Source: Propionivibrio sp. (GTDB lineage: Bacteria; Pseudomonadota; Gammaproteobacteria; Burkholderiales; Rhodocyclaceae). Taken from it: a stretch of DNA of 16,337 nt. The stretch is from positions 1 to 16,337 of the forward strand of contig QKII01000371.1 of NCBI GenBank assembly GCA_003249625.1. The letters are read 5' to 3'. The position numbers and the translations under genes are program-made. The notes under the pieces were generated by a model. It saw only the letters and a program-made list of their open reading frames with translations, did no database searches and had not been told where the DNA came from. Shown in pieces: positions 7,456 to 16,337 of this stretch (positions are counted from its first letter, which is position 1; each line of letters begins with the position of its first letter).

Positions 7456-7482
7456 ATTATACCTTAAATCAGGCTTTGTCTG
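7456..7482 (-). promoter_or_regulatory. Candidate tRNA-Pro promoter
   Basis: On the minus strand TATAAT (7461-7456) is a perfect -10 box about 12 nt upstream of the tRNA 5' end, followed by a GC-rich discriminator (CTCGCGC). The best -35 is CAGACA (7482-7477) at a short 15-nt spacing. It sits between the MerR-family stop codon and the tRNA, so the tRNA need not depend on the upstream operon. Confidence 0.55.
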
Positions 7483-7484
7483 GC

Positions 7485-7847
7485 TCAAATATGGAGTATT
7501 TTGATGATGCTGCACAATTCTTCGCGGATGGACTCCAATGAGACTTCCTGGAGACGATCATTGCCATTTTGGGAGGTCTCCAGGCGGTTACGTGCGCCAC
7601 TGATGGTAAACCCTTGGTTGTACAGCAATTCACGAATACGCCGGACGAGGAGTACCTCGTGGTGTTGATAGTAGCGACGATTGCCACGGCGTTTTACCGG
7701 TTTGAGTTGGGTGAATTCCTGCTCCCAGTACCGGAGTACATGTGGCTTGACGCCACACAACTCGCTGACTTCTCCAATCGTGAAATAGCGTTTGGCCGGA
7801 ATGGGGGGCAAAGGCTCTTCCGGAGAGCCTTTAGGATTGTGTTCCAT
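7485..7847 (-). CDS. MerR-family transcriptional regulator
   Basis: DNA-binding protein of 120 residues with an N-terminal winged helix-turn-helix of the MerR type: [22 protein letters not shown], then the wing RRGNRRYY and a second helical pair. The open frame reaches a GTG at 7868, but the ATG at 7847 ([13 protein letters not shown]) is the likely start, with GTGGAG about ten bases upstream. It overlaps the 3' end of ihfA by 17 nt, so the two are co-transcribed and probably coupled. The C-terminal part is short and lacks the cysteines of metal-sensing MerR proteins, so no inducer can be predicted. A small MerR-type gene just after ihfA, next to tRNA-Pro, is a recurrent arrangement in proteobacteria as I recall. 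Confidence 0.93.
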   Translation of the reverse strand: MEHNPKGSPEEPLPPIPAKRYFTIGEVSELCGVKPHVLRYWEQEFTQLKPVKRRGNRRYYQHHEVLLVRRIRELLYNQGFTISGARNRLETSQNGNDRLQEVSLESIREELCSIIKILHI

Positions 7848-8133
7848 CGTAGGAAAGCTCCACTTCACCCTTCAGTTTCTGGCTGGCATGGAAGGTAACG
7901 ACACGTCGCGCTGTGATGGGTATCTCTTCCCCTGTTTTGGGGTTGCGTCCCGGCCGTTGCGGCTTGTCACGGAGCTGGAAGTTTCCGAACCCCGAGAGTT
8001 TCACTCCGTCACCTCGTTCCAGAGCATTCCGGATCTCTTCGAAGAAGGCCTCCACCATGTCTTTGGCTTCACGTTTGTTGAGGCCGACCTTTTCAAATAG
8101 CAAGTCGGCAAGTTCTGCTTTGGTAAGCGTCAT
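7831..8133 (-). CDS. ihfA: Integration host factor subunit alpha
   Basis: Alpha subunit of IHF, the heterodimeric DNA-bending protein that assists sigma-54 promoters (including nif promoters), replication and recombination. It is 100 residues, normal for the family. [23 protein letters not shown] and the beta-arm [25 protein letters not shown] are diagnostic; P65 in the arm is the proline that intercalates into DNA. TGGAAA a few bases before the ATG acts as ribosome binding site. The gene begins 11 nt after the pheT stop, the same pheST-ihfA order as in E. coli. The beta subunit is not in this window. Confidence 0.97.
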   Translation of the reverse strand: MTLTKAELADLLFEKVGLNKREAKDMVEAFFEEIRNALERGDGVKLSGFGNFQLRDKPQRPGRNPKTGEEIPITARRVVTFHASQKLKGEVELSYDGTQS

Positions 8134-8144
8134 GTTATTTCCAG

Positions 8145-10520
8145 TTAGACGCGAAGCTGTGCCGCGAAGGACTGGTTCAGATAGGTGATGAGTTGTTGGG
8201 TAGCTGCGTCAACTTCAACATCTTGCAAAGTCCTTTGAGTATCTTGCATAACTATACGGAAAGCAATACTTTTTTTCCCTTCTTCAACACCTTTGCCGGT
8301 GTAGATGTCGAAGAGCTTGACCTCTCTCACAATGGCTGGGGAGTTGGCGGCGAGGCCGTCGAGAATGCCTTGCAGCTCCAGCTTCTGGTCGACAACGATC
8401 GCGAGATCACGATAAGCGGCTGGCTGTTTTGATACTTCTGAATACCGGGGCAATTGGGCGTGCGTCAGTGACTCCAACTCAAGCTCGAATACAACAGGAG
8501 CGAACGGCAAATCGTATTTCTGGACCCATTGCGGGTGCAGTTCTCCAAGGATCCCGATCTGATTTCCTTCAGCGATGATTCGTGCGCTCCGTCCTGGATG
8601 CAACGCGGGATGAGTGACTTTCTCGTAACGGGCCGCCATGGGGGCCAATAACAATTCAACTTCACCTTTGATGTCGTAGAAATCGACTGGTCGAGCCGGA
8701 CTTCCCCATTGTTCCGGAAGGGCGCCGCCGTAGACGATTCCAGCAAGCTTCCATGGTTGCCTGAAACCTTTTACCGGGGTGCCTTGGGCATCGCGAAAGA
8801 AGCAGCGGCCGGTTTCAAACAGTCGGACACGATTCTGTTTTCGCTTCAGGTTGGTCAGCACGTTCGCGATCAGGCCGCCGATCAGTGTCGAGCGCATGAC
8901 GCCCATCTGGTTGGCGATCGGATTGGCCAGACGAATGAGGTCGTTGTTCGCAGCGAAATCCTTTTCCCATGACTCGTCAACGAACGCAAAATTGACGACT
9001 TCCTGAAAACCGCGTCCGGCCAGTAACTGGCGGATGCGTGAAATCGGACGGCGATCCTCTGTCTGTGGCAACATCGAAAGGCTGGCACGCGGGGCGACGG
9101 AGGGAATCGCGTCGTAGCCGTGAAGACGAGCGATTTCCTCGATCAGGTCCACCTCGATCTCGATATCGAAACGATAGCTTGGCGGCGTGACGACGAAATC
9201 ATCTCCGTCACTGACGAACGAGAAACCGAGGCGGGAGAAAATGTCGTTGATTTCTTCCTTGGCAAACGCGACGCCAAGGACCTTGGCAACGCGTGCCAAT
9301 CGCAACCGGACCGGTTGGCGAGCAGGGATGCGCGCTTTCGCTTCACAAAGTGGGCCGGCGTTTCCGCCACAGATCTGAAGAATCAGTTGAGTGGCGCGTT
9401 CAAGTGCTTCCTGTGTTCCACCAAAATCCACGCCACGCTCGAAGCGATGAGATGCATCCGAGCCAAAACCGTAGCGACGTGCACGTCCCGCGATAGCTTT
9501 GGGAGCAAAGAATGCCGATTCGAGGAACATCTCGGTCGTTTCCAGGGATATACCGCTATCCTCTCCTCCCATGATGCCAGCCATGGCCAACGGCTCCTGG
9601 TCGTCCGTAATCAACAGCACATCGTCCTGAAGTTGGAGTGTCTGTTCATTCAGTAGCTGTATGTTCTCTCCGGGGCGGGCAAGGCGCGCGTGGATCGCGC
9701 CGGTGAGTTTCGCGTTGTCAAAGGCGTGCAAGGGCTGACCAAGCTCGAGCATCACGTAGTTGGTGATGTCGACGAGGGCAGAGATCGAGCGGATGCCGCT
9801 ACGCTCCAGACGACGTTTCATCCACTCGGGGGTCGGTGTTTTTGCGTTGACGCCCGAAATGATTCGTCCGCAATAAAGCGGGCAGGCTTCGGGGGCGTCG
9901 AGAATGATTTCTCGCTTTGCGTCAATGGTTACGGGCGCTGCACTAACCTGCTGGTAGGTCGCCGGTGTGTTCGTAAGCGCTGACACTTCACGGGCGATGC
10001 CTGTAAGAGAGAGGCAGTCAGCTCGGTTCGGCGTGAGTTTTAATGTGAGAAGGCGATCGTCAAGGTCCAGATACTGGCGGATGTCTTGTCCCACAGGTGC
10101 GTCTACGGCGAGAACGAGCAGCCCGGATGCTTCGTCGGAAATTCCGAGTTCCTTCGCTGAGCAGAGCATGCCTGACGATTCAATGCCGCGGACCTTGGCG
10201 ACCTTGATGGTGAAGTCGCCCGGGAGTTTCGCGCCGGGCAGAGCGCAGGGGACTTTGATGCCTGCGGTGACGTTGGGTGCGCCGCAGACGATTTGCTGCG
10301 GCTCGCCACTGCCGATGTTGACGCGGCAGACATTGAGACGATCAGCGTCTGGATGCTTCGAGACTTCAAGCACCTCGGCGACAACGACGCCATTAAAGGC
10401 GGGCGCTACGGTTTCCTCTTCTTCGACTTCAAGTCCCGCCATGGTCAACAGGTGCGAGAACTCTTTGCCCGATACGGCTGGATTAACGAAGGTACGCAGC
10501 CAGGATTCAGAGAATTTCAT
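8145..10520 (-). CDS. pheT: Phenylalanyl-tRNA synthetase beta subunit
   Basis: Large subunit of the (alpha-beta)2 cytoplasmic enzyme that charges tRNA-Phe. It has 791 residues, normal for the bacterial form. Domains in order: N-terminal start [14 protein letters not shown]; an EMAP-like tRNA-binding domain at about 40-150 ([27 protein letters not shown]); the B3/B4 editing region at about 210-380; the B5 domain at about 400-475; the catalytic-like core; and the C-terminal ferredoxin-fold anticodon-binding domain from about 697 ([18 protein letters not shown]) to the end. It lies 24 nt after pheS, with only a modest GGAT-type Shine-Dalgarno about 9 nt from the ATG, so coupling to pheS is likely. 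No frame disruption is visible. Confidence 0.98.
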   Translation of the reverse strand: MKFSESWLRTFVNPAVSGKEFSHLLTMAGLEVEEEETVAPAFNGVVVAEVLEVSKHPDADRLNVCRVNIGSGEPQQIVCGAPNVTAGIKVPCALPGAKLPGDFTIKVAKVRGIESSGMLCSAKELGISDEASGLLVLAVDAPVGQDIRQYLDLDDRLLTLKLTPNRADCLSLTGIAREVSALTNTPATYQQVSAAPVTIDAKREIILDAPEACPLYCGRIISGVNAKTPTPEWMKRRLERSGIRSISALVDITNYVMLELGQPLHAFDNAKLTGAIHARLARPGENIQLLNEQTLQLQDDVLLITDDQEPLAMAGIMGGEDSGISLETTEMFLESAFFAPKAIAGRARRYGFGSDASHRFERGVDFGGTQEALERATQLILQICGGNAGPLCEAKARIPARQPVRLRLARVAKVLGVAFAKEEINDIFSRLGFSFVSDGDDFVVTPPSYRFDIEIEVDLIEEIARLHGYDAIPSVAPRASLSMLPQTEDRRPISRIRQLLAGRGFQEVVNFAFVDESWEKDFAANNDLIRLANPIANQMGVMRSTLIGGLIANVLTNLKRKQNRVRLFETGRCFFRDAQGTPVKGFRQPWKLAGIVYGGALPEQWGSPARPVDFYDIKGEVELLLAPMAARYEKVTHPALHPGRSARIIAEGNQIGILGELHPQWVQKYDLPFAPVVFELELESLTHAQLPRYSEVSKQPAAYRDLAIVVDQKLELQGILDGLAANSPAIVREVKLFDIYTGKGVEEGKKSIAFRIVMQDTQRTLQDVEVDAATQQLITYLNQSFAAQLRV

Positions 10521-10544
10521 GGGTGATCCGTTTCAACAAAACCG

Positions 10545-12016
<1,472 letters not shown>

Positions 12017-12026
12017 TTAGGTCTCC

Positions 12027-12224
12027 TTATGCGTAAGGCATCATGGCGTGAACCATGGCCTTGTCGGAGTCATGCACTCCGGTCATGCCGCGCAACTGGC
12101 GCTTGCCTTTGGTTGTTTTCTTGGTCAGGATGTGGCGCTTGAACGCCTGACCGCGCTTGACGCGGCCACTCGCACTGACCTTGAAGCGCTTTTTAGCGCC
12201 ACTCTTGGTCTTCATCTTGGGCAT
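12027..12224 (-). CDS. rpmI: 50S ribosomal protein L35
   Basis: Small basic large-subunit ribosomal protein of 65 residues, the usual length. It was recognised from [20 protein letters not shown] and the [24 protein letters not shown] core. AGGAG ahead of the ATG (12232-12236) is a good ribosome binding site. It lies 94 nt after infC, the longest gap inside the infC-rpmI-rplT group. In E. coli this is where L20 acts on translation of rpmI. The C-terminus ([12 protein letters not shown]) runs nearly to the rplT Shine-Dalgarno, consistent with coupled translation. Confidence 0.98.
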   Translation of the reverse strand: MPKMKTKSGAKKRFKVSASGRVKRGQAFKRHILTKKTTKGKRQLRGMTGVHDSDKAMVHAMMPYA

Positions 12225-12318
12225 TGAATGCTCCTGTTTATAAACATGGAATCAGGTGTTTCCCGACGGGAATGCTTGTTAACCCGAATCCACTTATGGG
12301 TGCTGCAACTACAAAAAA
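12225..12318 (-). promoter_or_regulatory. infC-rpmI spacer, candidate autoregulatory leader
   Basis: A 94-nt gap on the minus strand containing a TTCCC-GTC-GGGAA hairpin, a 12-nt palindrome TGTTTATAAACA (12235-12246) next to the rpmI Shine-Dalgarno, and GTTAAC. E. coli uses the equivalent region for L20 repression of rpmI-rplT. I see small folding elements but cannot confirm the pseudoknot of the E. coli site, so the role here is inference from position. Confidence 0.3.
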
Positions 12319-12840
12319 CTACTTCTTTTTCGTCGGAGCCAGAATCATCACCATCTGGCGCCCTTCCATCTTGGGCATCTGCTCGACCGTTGCAATATCC
12401 TGCAAATCGCTCTTGATTCGCTCGATCTGGCGCATGCCGATTTCCTGGTGGGCCATTTCGCGACCACGGAAGCGCAAAGTAACCTTCACCTTGTCTTCCT
12501 CCTGCAGGAAGCGCGTCATGTTGCGCAATTTGATCTGGTAGTCGTTTTCATCCGTGCCGGGACGCAGCTTTACTTCCTTGACCTGGATCTGCTTCTGCTT
12601 CAGCTTCTGTTCGTGCTGACGCTTTTGCTCCTGGTACTTGAACTTGCCGTAGTCCATGATCCGGCAGACCGGCGGTTGCGCCATCGGGGCGATTTCGACC
12701 AGATCCACTCCGGCTTCTTCAGCCAGATAAAGCGCTTGTCTGGCGCTCATGATCCCTAGAGCTTCCCCCTCGGCGCCAATCAGGCGAATTTCCGGGGAGT
12801 TGATCTCGTCATTGACGCGATGCGACTTTTGCAGTGCGAT
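12319..12840 (-). CDS. infC: Translation initiation factor IF-3, ATC start codon
   Basis: IF-3 binds the 30S subunit, prevents premature 50S joining and proofreads the start codon and initiator tRNA. The first ATG in frame (12750) would remove 30 conserved residues. Reading upstream, the true N-terminus is (M)[21 protein letters not shown], beginning at ATC (12840-12838) with AAGGAG (12853-12848) at an ideal 7-nt spacing; no ATG, GTG or TTG is available there. That gives 173 residues, the normal size. The rest is typical: [30 protein letters not shown], the lysine-rich linker, then the C-terminal domain [21 protein letters not shown] rare start codon is a known IF-3 trait, because the factor rejects such codons and so represses its own synthesis. 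It follows thrS by 26 nt. Confidence 0.96.
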   Translation of the reverse strand: MALQKSHRVNDEINSPEIRLIGAEGEALGIMSARQALYLAEEAGVDLVEIAPMAQPPVCRIMDYGKFKYQEQKRQHEQKLKQKQIQVKEVKLRPGTDENDYQIKLRNMTRFLQEEDKVKVTLRFRGREMAHQEIGMRQIERIKSDLQDIATVEQMPKMEGRQMVMILAPTKKK

Positions 12841-12853
12841 GGTTTCGCTCCTT
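12838..12853 (-). promoter_or_regulatory. infC ribosome binding site with ATC initiation codon
   Basis: AAGGAG, the 7-nt spacer CGAAACC, then ATC. This site decides the start of IF-3. A near-perfect Shine-Dalgarno combined with a codon that IF-3 discriminates against is the arrangement expected for translational autoregulation, known from the AUU start of E. coli infC. Confidence 0.85.
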
Positions 12854-12866
12854 GTTCTGATAAAAA

Positions 12867-14779
12867 TTAAGCCGTGCCACTTCGCGCAACGACTTCCTGT
12901 TGAAGTCGTTCGGTCAAGGCCTCCAGGCTCATCTGCCCAAGATCATGACCGCCGCGTGTACGCACGGCAACCAAACCGGCTGCCATTTCCTTGTCGCCTA
13001 CGACAAGCAAGTAAGGCAGCTTGTTCAAGCTATGTTCGCGTATTTTATAGGTTATTTTCTCGTTCCGCAAATCGCACTCGGCGCGGATGCCTGCTGCACG
13101 TAGCGTGTCAGCAACGTGTTTGGCGTAATCAGCTTGCTTTTCGGAAATGTTGAGAACGGTTGCCTGAACCGGTGCCAGCCAGAGTGGGAGAGCACCAGCG
13201 TAATTTTCGATCAGAATGCCGATAAAGCGCTCCAGCGAGCCGAGGATGGCCCGGTGCAGCATGACCGGCGTATGACGGGAGTTGTCCTCTCCGACGTATT
13301 CGGCATCAAGACGCTGTGGCATGGAAAAGTCGACCTGAATCGTGCCGCATTGCCAGGAGCGGCCGATGGCGTCCTTGATGTGGAATTCGATCTTTGGGCC
13401 GTAGAATGCGCCTTCGCCCGGCAGTTCGTCCCATTCGAGTCCCGATGCGCGGAGGCCTTCGCGCAAGGCGAGTTCCGCTTTGTCCCAGACCTCGTCACTG
13501 CCAACGCGTTTATCGGGGCGCAGCGCGAGTTTTACGGCGATCTCATTGAAGCCGAAATCAGCATAGACCTTGCGGACAAGAGCGTTGAATGCAGTAACTT
13601 CCGTCTGAATCTGGTCTTCGGTGCAGAAAATGTGGCCGTCGTCCTGAGTGAAGCCGCGCACGCGCATTATGCCGTGCAGGGCGCCAGAGGGTTCATTGCG
13701 GTGACATGAGCCGAACTCGCCGTAGCGCAACGGGAGATCGCGGTAGCTGCGCAGGCCGGTGTTGAAGACCTGGATGTGGCCTGGGCAGTTCATCGGCTTG
13801 ATCGCGTAGTCACGCTTCTCCGACTCCGTGGTGAACATGTTGTCCTTGTAGTTCGCCCAATGGCCGGACTTTTCCCAGAGCGTGCGGTCGAGAATCTGCG
13901 GGCACTTGACTTCGAGGTAGCCGTTGTCCTGGTAAACGCGGCGCATGTATTGCTCAACCTGCTGCCAGACCGCCCAGCCCTTTGGGTGCCAGAAAATCAT
14001 TCCCGGCGCTTCGTCTTGCAGGTGGAAGAGATCGAGCTGGCGCCCAAGGCGACGGTGGTCGCGCTTCTCCGCTTCTTCGAGCATCGTCAGGTAGGTGTCC
14101 TGTTCTTCCTTTTTCGCCCACGCCGTGCCGTAGATTCGCTGCAGCTGCTCGTTGTTGTGGTCGCCGCGCCAATAGGCACCGGCGACTTTCATCAGCTTGA
14201 ATACCTTGAGTTTGCCGGTCGATGGAACGTGTGGTCCGCGGCAGAGATCAACGAAGTTTCCTTCGCGATAGAGTGAGACTTGCTGCCCCTCAGGGATGGC
14301 GGCAATCAACTCGGCTTTGTAATGTTCGCCGATCGACTTGAAGAAGGCTGTCGCTTCGTCGCGATTCCATACTTCGCGGGTGATGGGGGTGTCCCTTTTT
14401 GCCAGTTCGGCCATGCGTTTTTCGATAGCGGCCAAATCCTCCGGAGTGAAGGGGCGCTTGAAGGAAAAATCGTAGTAAAAGCCGTTTTCGACGACCGGAT
14501 GGTGACCTGTGCTTCAGGGAACAGTTCCTTGACTGCGTAGGCGAGCAGGTGGGCGGTGGAGTGGCGGATGATGTCGATGCCTTCGGGGTCCTTGTCGGTG
14601 ATGATCCCGAGCGTGGCGTCGGAGTCGATCAGGTGGCTGGTATCGACGAGGTTTCCGTTCAGTTTGCCGGCCAGAGCGGCTTTGGCGAGGCCGGAGCCGA
14701 TGTTTTGGGCGACTTCGGCAACGGTGACGGGTTGAGCGAATTCCCGTTGCGAACCGTCAGGCAATGTAATGACCGGCAT
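12867..14779 (-). CDS. thrS: Threonyl-tRNA synthetase, frameshifted in this sequence
   Basis: Class II synthetase that charges tRNA-Thr. The intact protein would be about 638 residues, but the coding region is in two frames. The N-terminal part starts at 14779 ([14 protein letters not shown]), holds the TGS domain and the first editing-site motif HSTAH, and reads normally to FPEAQVTI near 14500. It then leaves frame and stops at 14306. The rest is in the -1 frame from about 14498: [17 protein letters not shown], the second editing motif DLCRGPHV, motif 2 ([20 protein letters not shown]), motif 3 ([15 protein letters not shown]) and the anticodon-binding domain to 12867. Family comparison expects VTIGPVVENGF; about 4 nt (GGCC or CGGC) are missing. 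Everything else is well conserved, so a sequence error or very recent lesion is more likely than decay. It heads the infC-rpmI-rplT-pheST operon. Confidence 0.93.
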
Positions 14780-14797
14780 GATGTAATCCCAGAAATG

Positions 14798-14824
14798 AAA
14801 AAGCCAGAGAATTGCTCTGGCTTT
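14798..14824 (-). terminator. Terminator-like hairpin in the thrS leader
   Basis: On the minus strand AAAGCCAGAG, loop CAATT, CTCTGGCTTT form a perfect 10-bp stem, with the T-run reaching five residues. It ends about 18 nt before the thrS ATG. Upstream in the leader, TTCTGGC (14859-14853) can pair with the hairpin's own left arm GCCAGAG (14821-14815), an alternative fold. Attenuation of thrS is a reasonable inference; the short T-run makes efficient termination uncertain. Confidence 0.55.
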
Positions 14825-14907
14825 CAAAATTTTACTTGGCGCGGCTGGATGGGCCAGAAAAACGCTATCCGCCGGAATTCAAGGGATGCCAGCGGGCCAG
14901 GTCGGTA

Positions 14908-14936
14908 ATTTTAGCGTATGGCGCGATCTTTTGGAA
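14908..14936 (-). promoter_or_regulatory. Candidate thrS operon promoter
   Basis: On the minus strand TTCCAA (14936-14931) and TAAAAT (14913-14908) are separated by 17 nt. The -10 is good (5 of 6 consensus), the -35 weak (3 of 6). It lies after the tRNA-Val terminator, so the thrS operon needs its own promoter in this gap. It would give a leader of about 120 nt containing the hairpin at 14798-14824. Confidence 0.45.
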
Positions 14937-14975
14937 GCGAATGCCGGGCTGGGCTTTACGGCTGGTGTCGTGCGG

Positions 14976-15020
14976 AAAAGAAAAACCGCAGCAAGCGAAT
15001 TCAACGCTTTGCTGCGGTTT
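14976..15020 (-). terminator. Terminator of tRNA-Val
   Basis: On the minus strand AAACCGCAGCA-(A)-AGCG, loop TTGAATT, CGCT-TGCTGCGGTTT: 11 bp plus 4 bp with one bulged A, then TTTTTCTTTT. It begins 4 nt after the encoded CCA of the tRNA. A strong stem followed by a T-run makes a clear intrinsic terminator. Confidence 0.9.
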
Positions 15021-15024
15021 GTGT

Positions 15025-15100
15025 TGGTAGGCGCGATTGGAATCGAACCAACGACCCCCACCATGTCAAGGTGGTGCTCTAACCAACTGAGCTACGCGCC
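15025..15100 (-). tRNA. tRNA-Val (anticodon GAC)
   Basis: A 76-nt cloverleaf on the minus strand. The acceptor GGCGCGT pairs with the 3' side ending in ATCGCGCC-T, followed by the discriminator/ACCA end. The D arm is GCTC-AGTTGGTTA-GAGC, the anticodon stem CCACC/GGTGG with loop TTGACAT (anticodon GAC, reading GUC/GUU valine codons), and the T arm has GTTCGATTC. CCA is encoded. It has its own promoter and terminator and so is a single-gene transcript. Confidence 0.97.
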
Positions 15101-15142
15101 TTCCGTGCCACAAAATTTCCTGCGGCATCGAAGAAGGACCGC

Positions 15143-15173
15143 ATTATAAGGGGCCAAGTCAACGTTTTTTCAA
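15143..15173 (-). promoter_or_regulatory. tRNA-Val promoter
   Basis: On the minus strand TATAAT (15148-15143) is a perfect -10, followed by the GC-rich discriminator GCGGTCC typical of stringently controlled stable-RNA promoters. The best -35 is TTGAAA (15173-15168) at 19 nt. A closer TTGACT at 15164-15159 is only 10-11 nt from the -10 and too near to serve. Confidence 0.65.
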
Positions 15174-15215
15174 GAAAAGCTACCTTTTTTTTCGAAGAGC
15201 CTTGATCGGCGTGGT

Positions 15216-15380
15216 TTATGCAGCGTGTGTTCCGTGTTTTTGAAGGCGGCTCCATGTCGGTGCGTATGCACCAATGATGGATCTGAAATTCCTTGTGGAA
15301 AACTTTCTGAAAATGGCTTCAAGCGCATAGGGTGCTACGGCGCCGAGGGTGATTAGCGAAAGCAGTTCTTCGGGTTCCAT
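15216..15380 (-). CDS. Doubtful 54-codon small ORF downstream of the EAL gene
   Basis: Begins MEPEELLSLITLGAVAPYAL and ends LQKHGTHAA. GGTGG about 5 nt before the ATG could serve as ribosome binding site, and the start lies 26 nt after the EAL gene stop, so it could be co-transcribed. The N-terminal 27 residues could form an amphipathic or hydrophobic helix; the remainder is basic. Against it, the second half uses AGA, AGG and ACA codons unlike neighbouring genes, and I recognise no family. It may be chance or a decayed gene. The rest of the 15101-15406 stretch holds only the tRNA-Val promoter and T-rich sequence. Confidence 0.3.
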   Translation of the reverse strand: MEPEELLSLITLGAVAPYALEAIFRKFSTRNFRSIIGAYAPTWSRLQKHGTHAA

Positions 15381-15406
15381 GTTTGCCACCAATTTGTCAT
15401 GATGAG

Positions 15407-16337
15407 CTAGTTGGAAGCAATTTTAATGCCCGGTTTTTTATTGGAATGGATCGTAATGAACCTGGCGAGCTCCTTGCGGGGTAACGGGCGGCTGAAGAGG
15501 TAGCCTTGCAGGACGTCACATCCGTGCGCAGTGAGGAAGCGGGCTTGGTCGTCCGTTTCGACGCCTTCAGCAACGAGGCTGATACCAAGTGCTTTCGCCA
15601 TCTGGATGACGGCTGAGACGATGGTGGCATCGTTCGTGTCGTCGGGAAGCCGTCTGATGAAGGATTGGTCGATTTTTAGCGTCCCGACCTGGAAGCGCTT
15701 GAGATAGCCGAGCGAGGAATAGCCGGTACCAAAATCGTCAATCGCCAGCGAGAAGCCGGAGCGATGAAATGCGTCCAGTACATCGGCCCCGCGTTCTGCC
15801 ATCAGAGCGTTTTCGGTGATCTCGAATTGAAAGCGGGTTATCTGTTCTCCAAACTGCCGGATGGTTCGGCAGGCGTTTTCGACGATGGTGTTGCCGCGGG
15901 TGAGTTCGCGTGGTGAGACGTTGATTGCCACTTTGTCGATGTTGATTCCTTGCTGCCTGAGCCATGATAGGTCGCCGCACACCTGGCGGATAAGCCAGGC
16001 GCCCAGGTCGACGATCAGGCCGGTTTTTTCCGCGACGGGAATGAACTCCGCGGGGGAGTGTGATGTACCGTCCGGCCGCGTCCAGCGTGCCAGCGCCTCG
16101 ACACCGACGATTCGCTGGGTCTGCGCGCAGATTTGCGGCTGATAGGCGACGTACAGTTCGCCAGTGTCTCCTTTCAGTGCCTGACGCAACGCGGCTTCGA
16201 CATGCAGGGTTGCCCGGATTTTCTGGTTGATTTCCTCGGAAAAGAACTGGGCGCGGTTCTTGCCATGTGCCTTGGCCTCGTACATTGCCATGTCTGACCA
16301 GCGGATCAGTGTTTCCGGGTCGTCGCTGTCGCCGGGC
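15407..16337 (-). CDS. GGDEF-EAL cyclic-di-GMP phosphodiesterase, C-terminal part
   Basis: Partial gene; its 5' end lies beyond the right edge. The first visible residues (ETLIRWSDMAMYEAKAHGKN) are the C-terminal end of a GGDEF diguanylate cyclase domain, so an ATG at 16291 is internal and not a start. A complete EAL domain follows, which hydrolyses cyclic-di-GMP to pGpG. Expected catalytic and metal-binding motifs are present: VEALARW (the EAL glutamate), NVSPREL, FEITEN, DDFGTGYSSLGYLK (the DD metal pair), LKIDQSFIR, AEGVET and QGYLFSRPLP. The phosphodiesterase half therefore looks active; the cyclase site is out of view. N-terminal sensor domains, common in such proteins, cannot be judged. 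The protein ends KKPGIKIASN. No terminator is obvious directly after its stop. Confidence 0.95.
   Translation of the reverse strand, partial: PGDSDDPETLIRWSDMAMYEAKAHGKNRAQFFSEEINQKIRATLHVEAALRQALKGDTGELYVAYQPQICAQTQRIVGVEALARWTRPDGTSHSPAEFIPVAEKTGLIVDLGAWLIRQVCGDLSWLRQQGINIDKVAINVSPRELTRGNTIVENACRTIRQFGEQITRFQFEITENALMAERGADVLDAFHRSGFSLAIDDFGTGYSSLGYLKRFQVGTLKIDQSFIRRLPDDTNDATIVSAVIQMAKALGISLVAEGVETDDQARFLTAHGCDVLQGYLFSRPLPRKELARFITIHSNKKPGIKIASN

Noticed and set aside
12319..12750. IF-3 starting at the ATG at 12750
   Set aside because: It would remove 30 conserved residues including the HRVNDEI segment, and that ATG lacks a well-placed Shine-Dalgarno; ATC at 12840 has one.
15025..15100. 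tRNA-Val as an integration site for a mobile element
   Set aside because: No integrase gene, no direct repeat of the tRNA 3' end, and both flanks are ordinary core sequence.

Overview
The window comes from the chromosome of a GC-rich, nitrogen-fixing Gram-negative bacterium. It is probably a betaproteobacterium near Rhodocyclales (Azonexus/Dechloromonas-like). This is inferred from the nif gene order, the translation-gene operon and the protein sequences. There are no integrases, transposases, CRISPR arrays or phage genes; apart from the nif accessory genes it reads as a stable core chromosome.

Positions 1-5772 (+ strand) are the downstream part of a molybdenum nitrogenase operon: nifD, nifK, nifT, a 2[4Fe-4S] ferredoxin, a NifY/NafY-type cofactor-binding protein, a small nif-associated protein and a 324-residue protein I cannot identify. 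nifH and the operon promoter must lie to the left. The last three genes overlap by 1 nt each, so they are probably translationally coupled. Stem-loops sit at the nifD/nifK, nifK/nifT and ferredoxin/nifY junctions and may set the differing expression levels along the message.

Positions 5810-7284 (- strand, convergent with nif) are a fluoride-resistance unit: a CLC-F type fluoride/proton antiporter preceded by a recognisable fluoride riboswitch aptamer. It is separated from its right-hand neighbour by the 15-bp stem-loop that follows tRNA-Pro(GGG).

Positions 7368-14779 (- strand) are the conserved translation cluster, in transcription order thrS - infC - rpmI - rplT - pheS - pheT - ihfA - MerR-family regulator - tRNA-Pro. 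infC begins with the non-canonical codon ATC. An intrinsic terminator lies between rplT and pheS. thrS is broken in this sequence: about 4 nt are missing near 14495-14500, which shifts the frame. Because thrS is normally essential, a sequence or assembly error is the simplest explanation. The thrS leader carries a further terminator-like hairpin next to the start codon.

Positions 14976-16337 (- strand) hold tRNA-Val(GAC) with promoter and terminator, a roughly 300-nt stretch with one doubtful 54-codon ORF, and the C-terminal part of a GGDEF-EAL cyclic-di-GMP protein that runs off the right edge.
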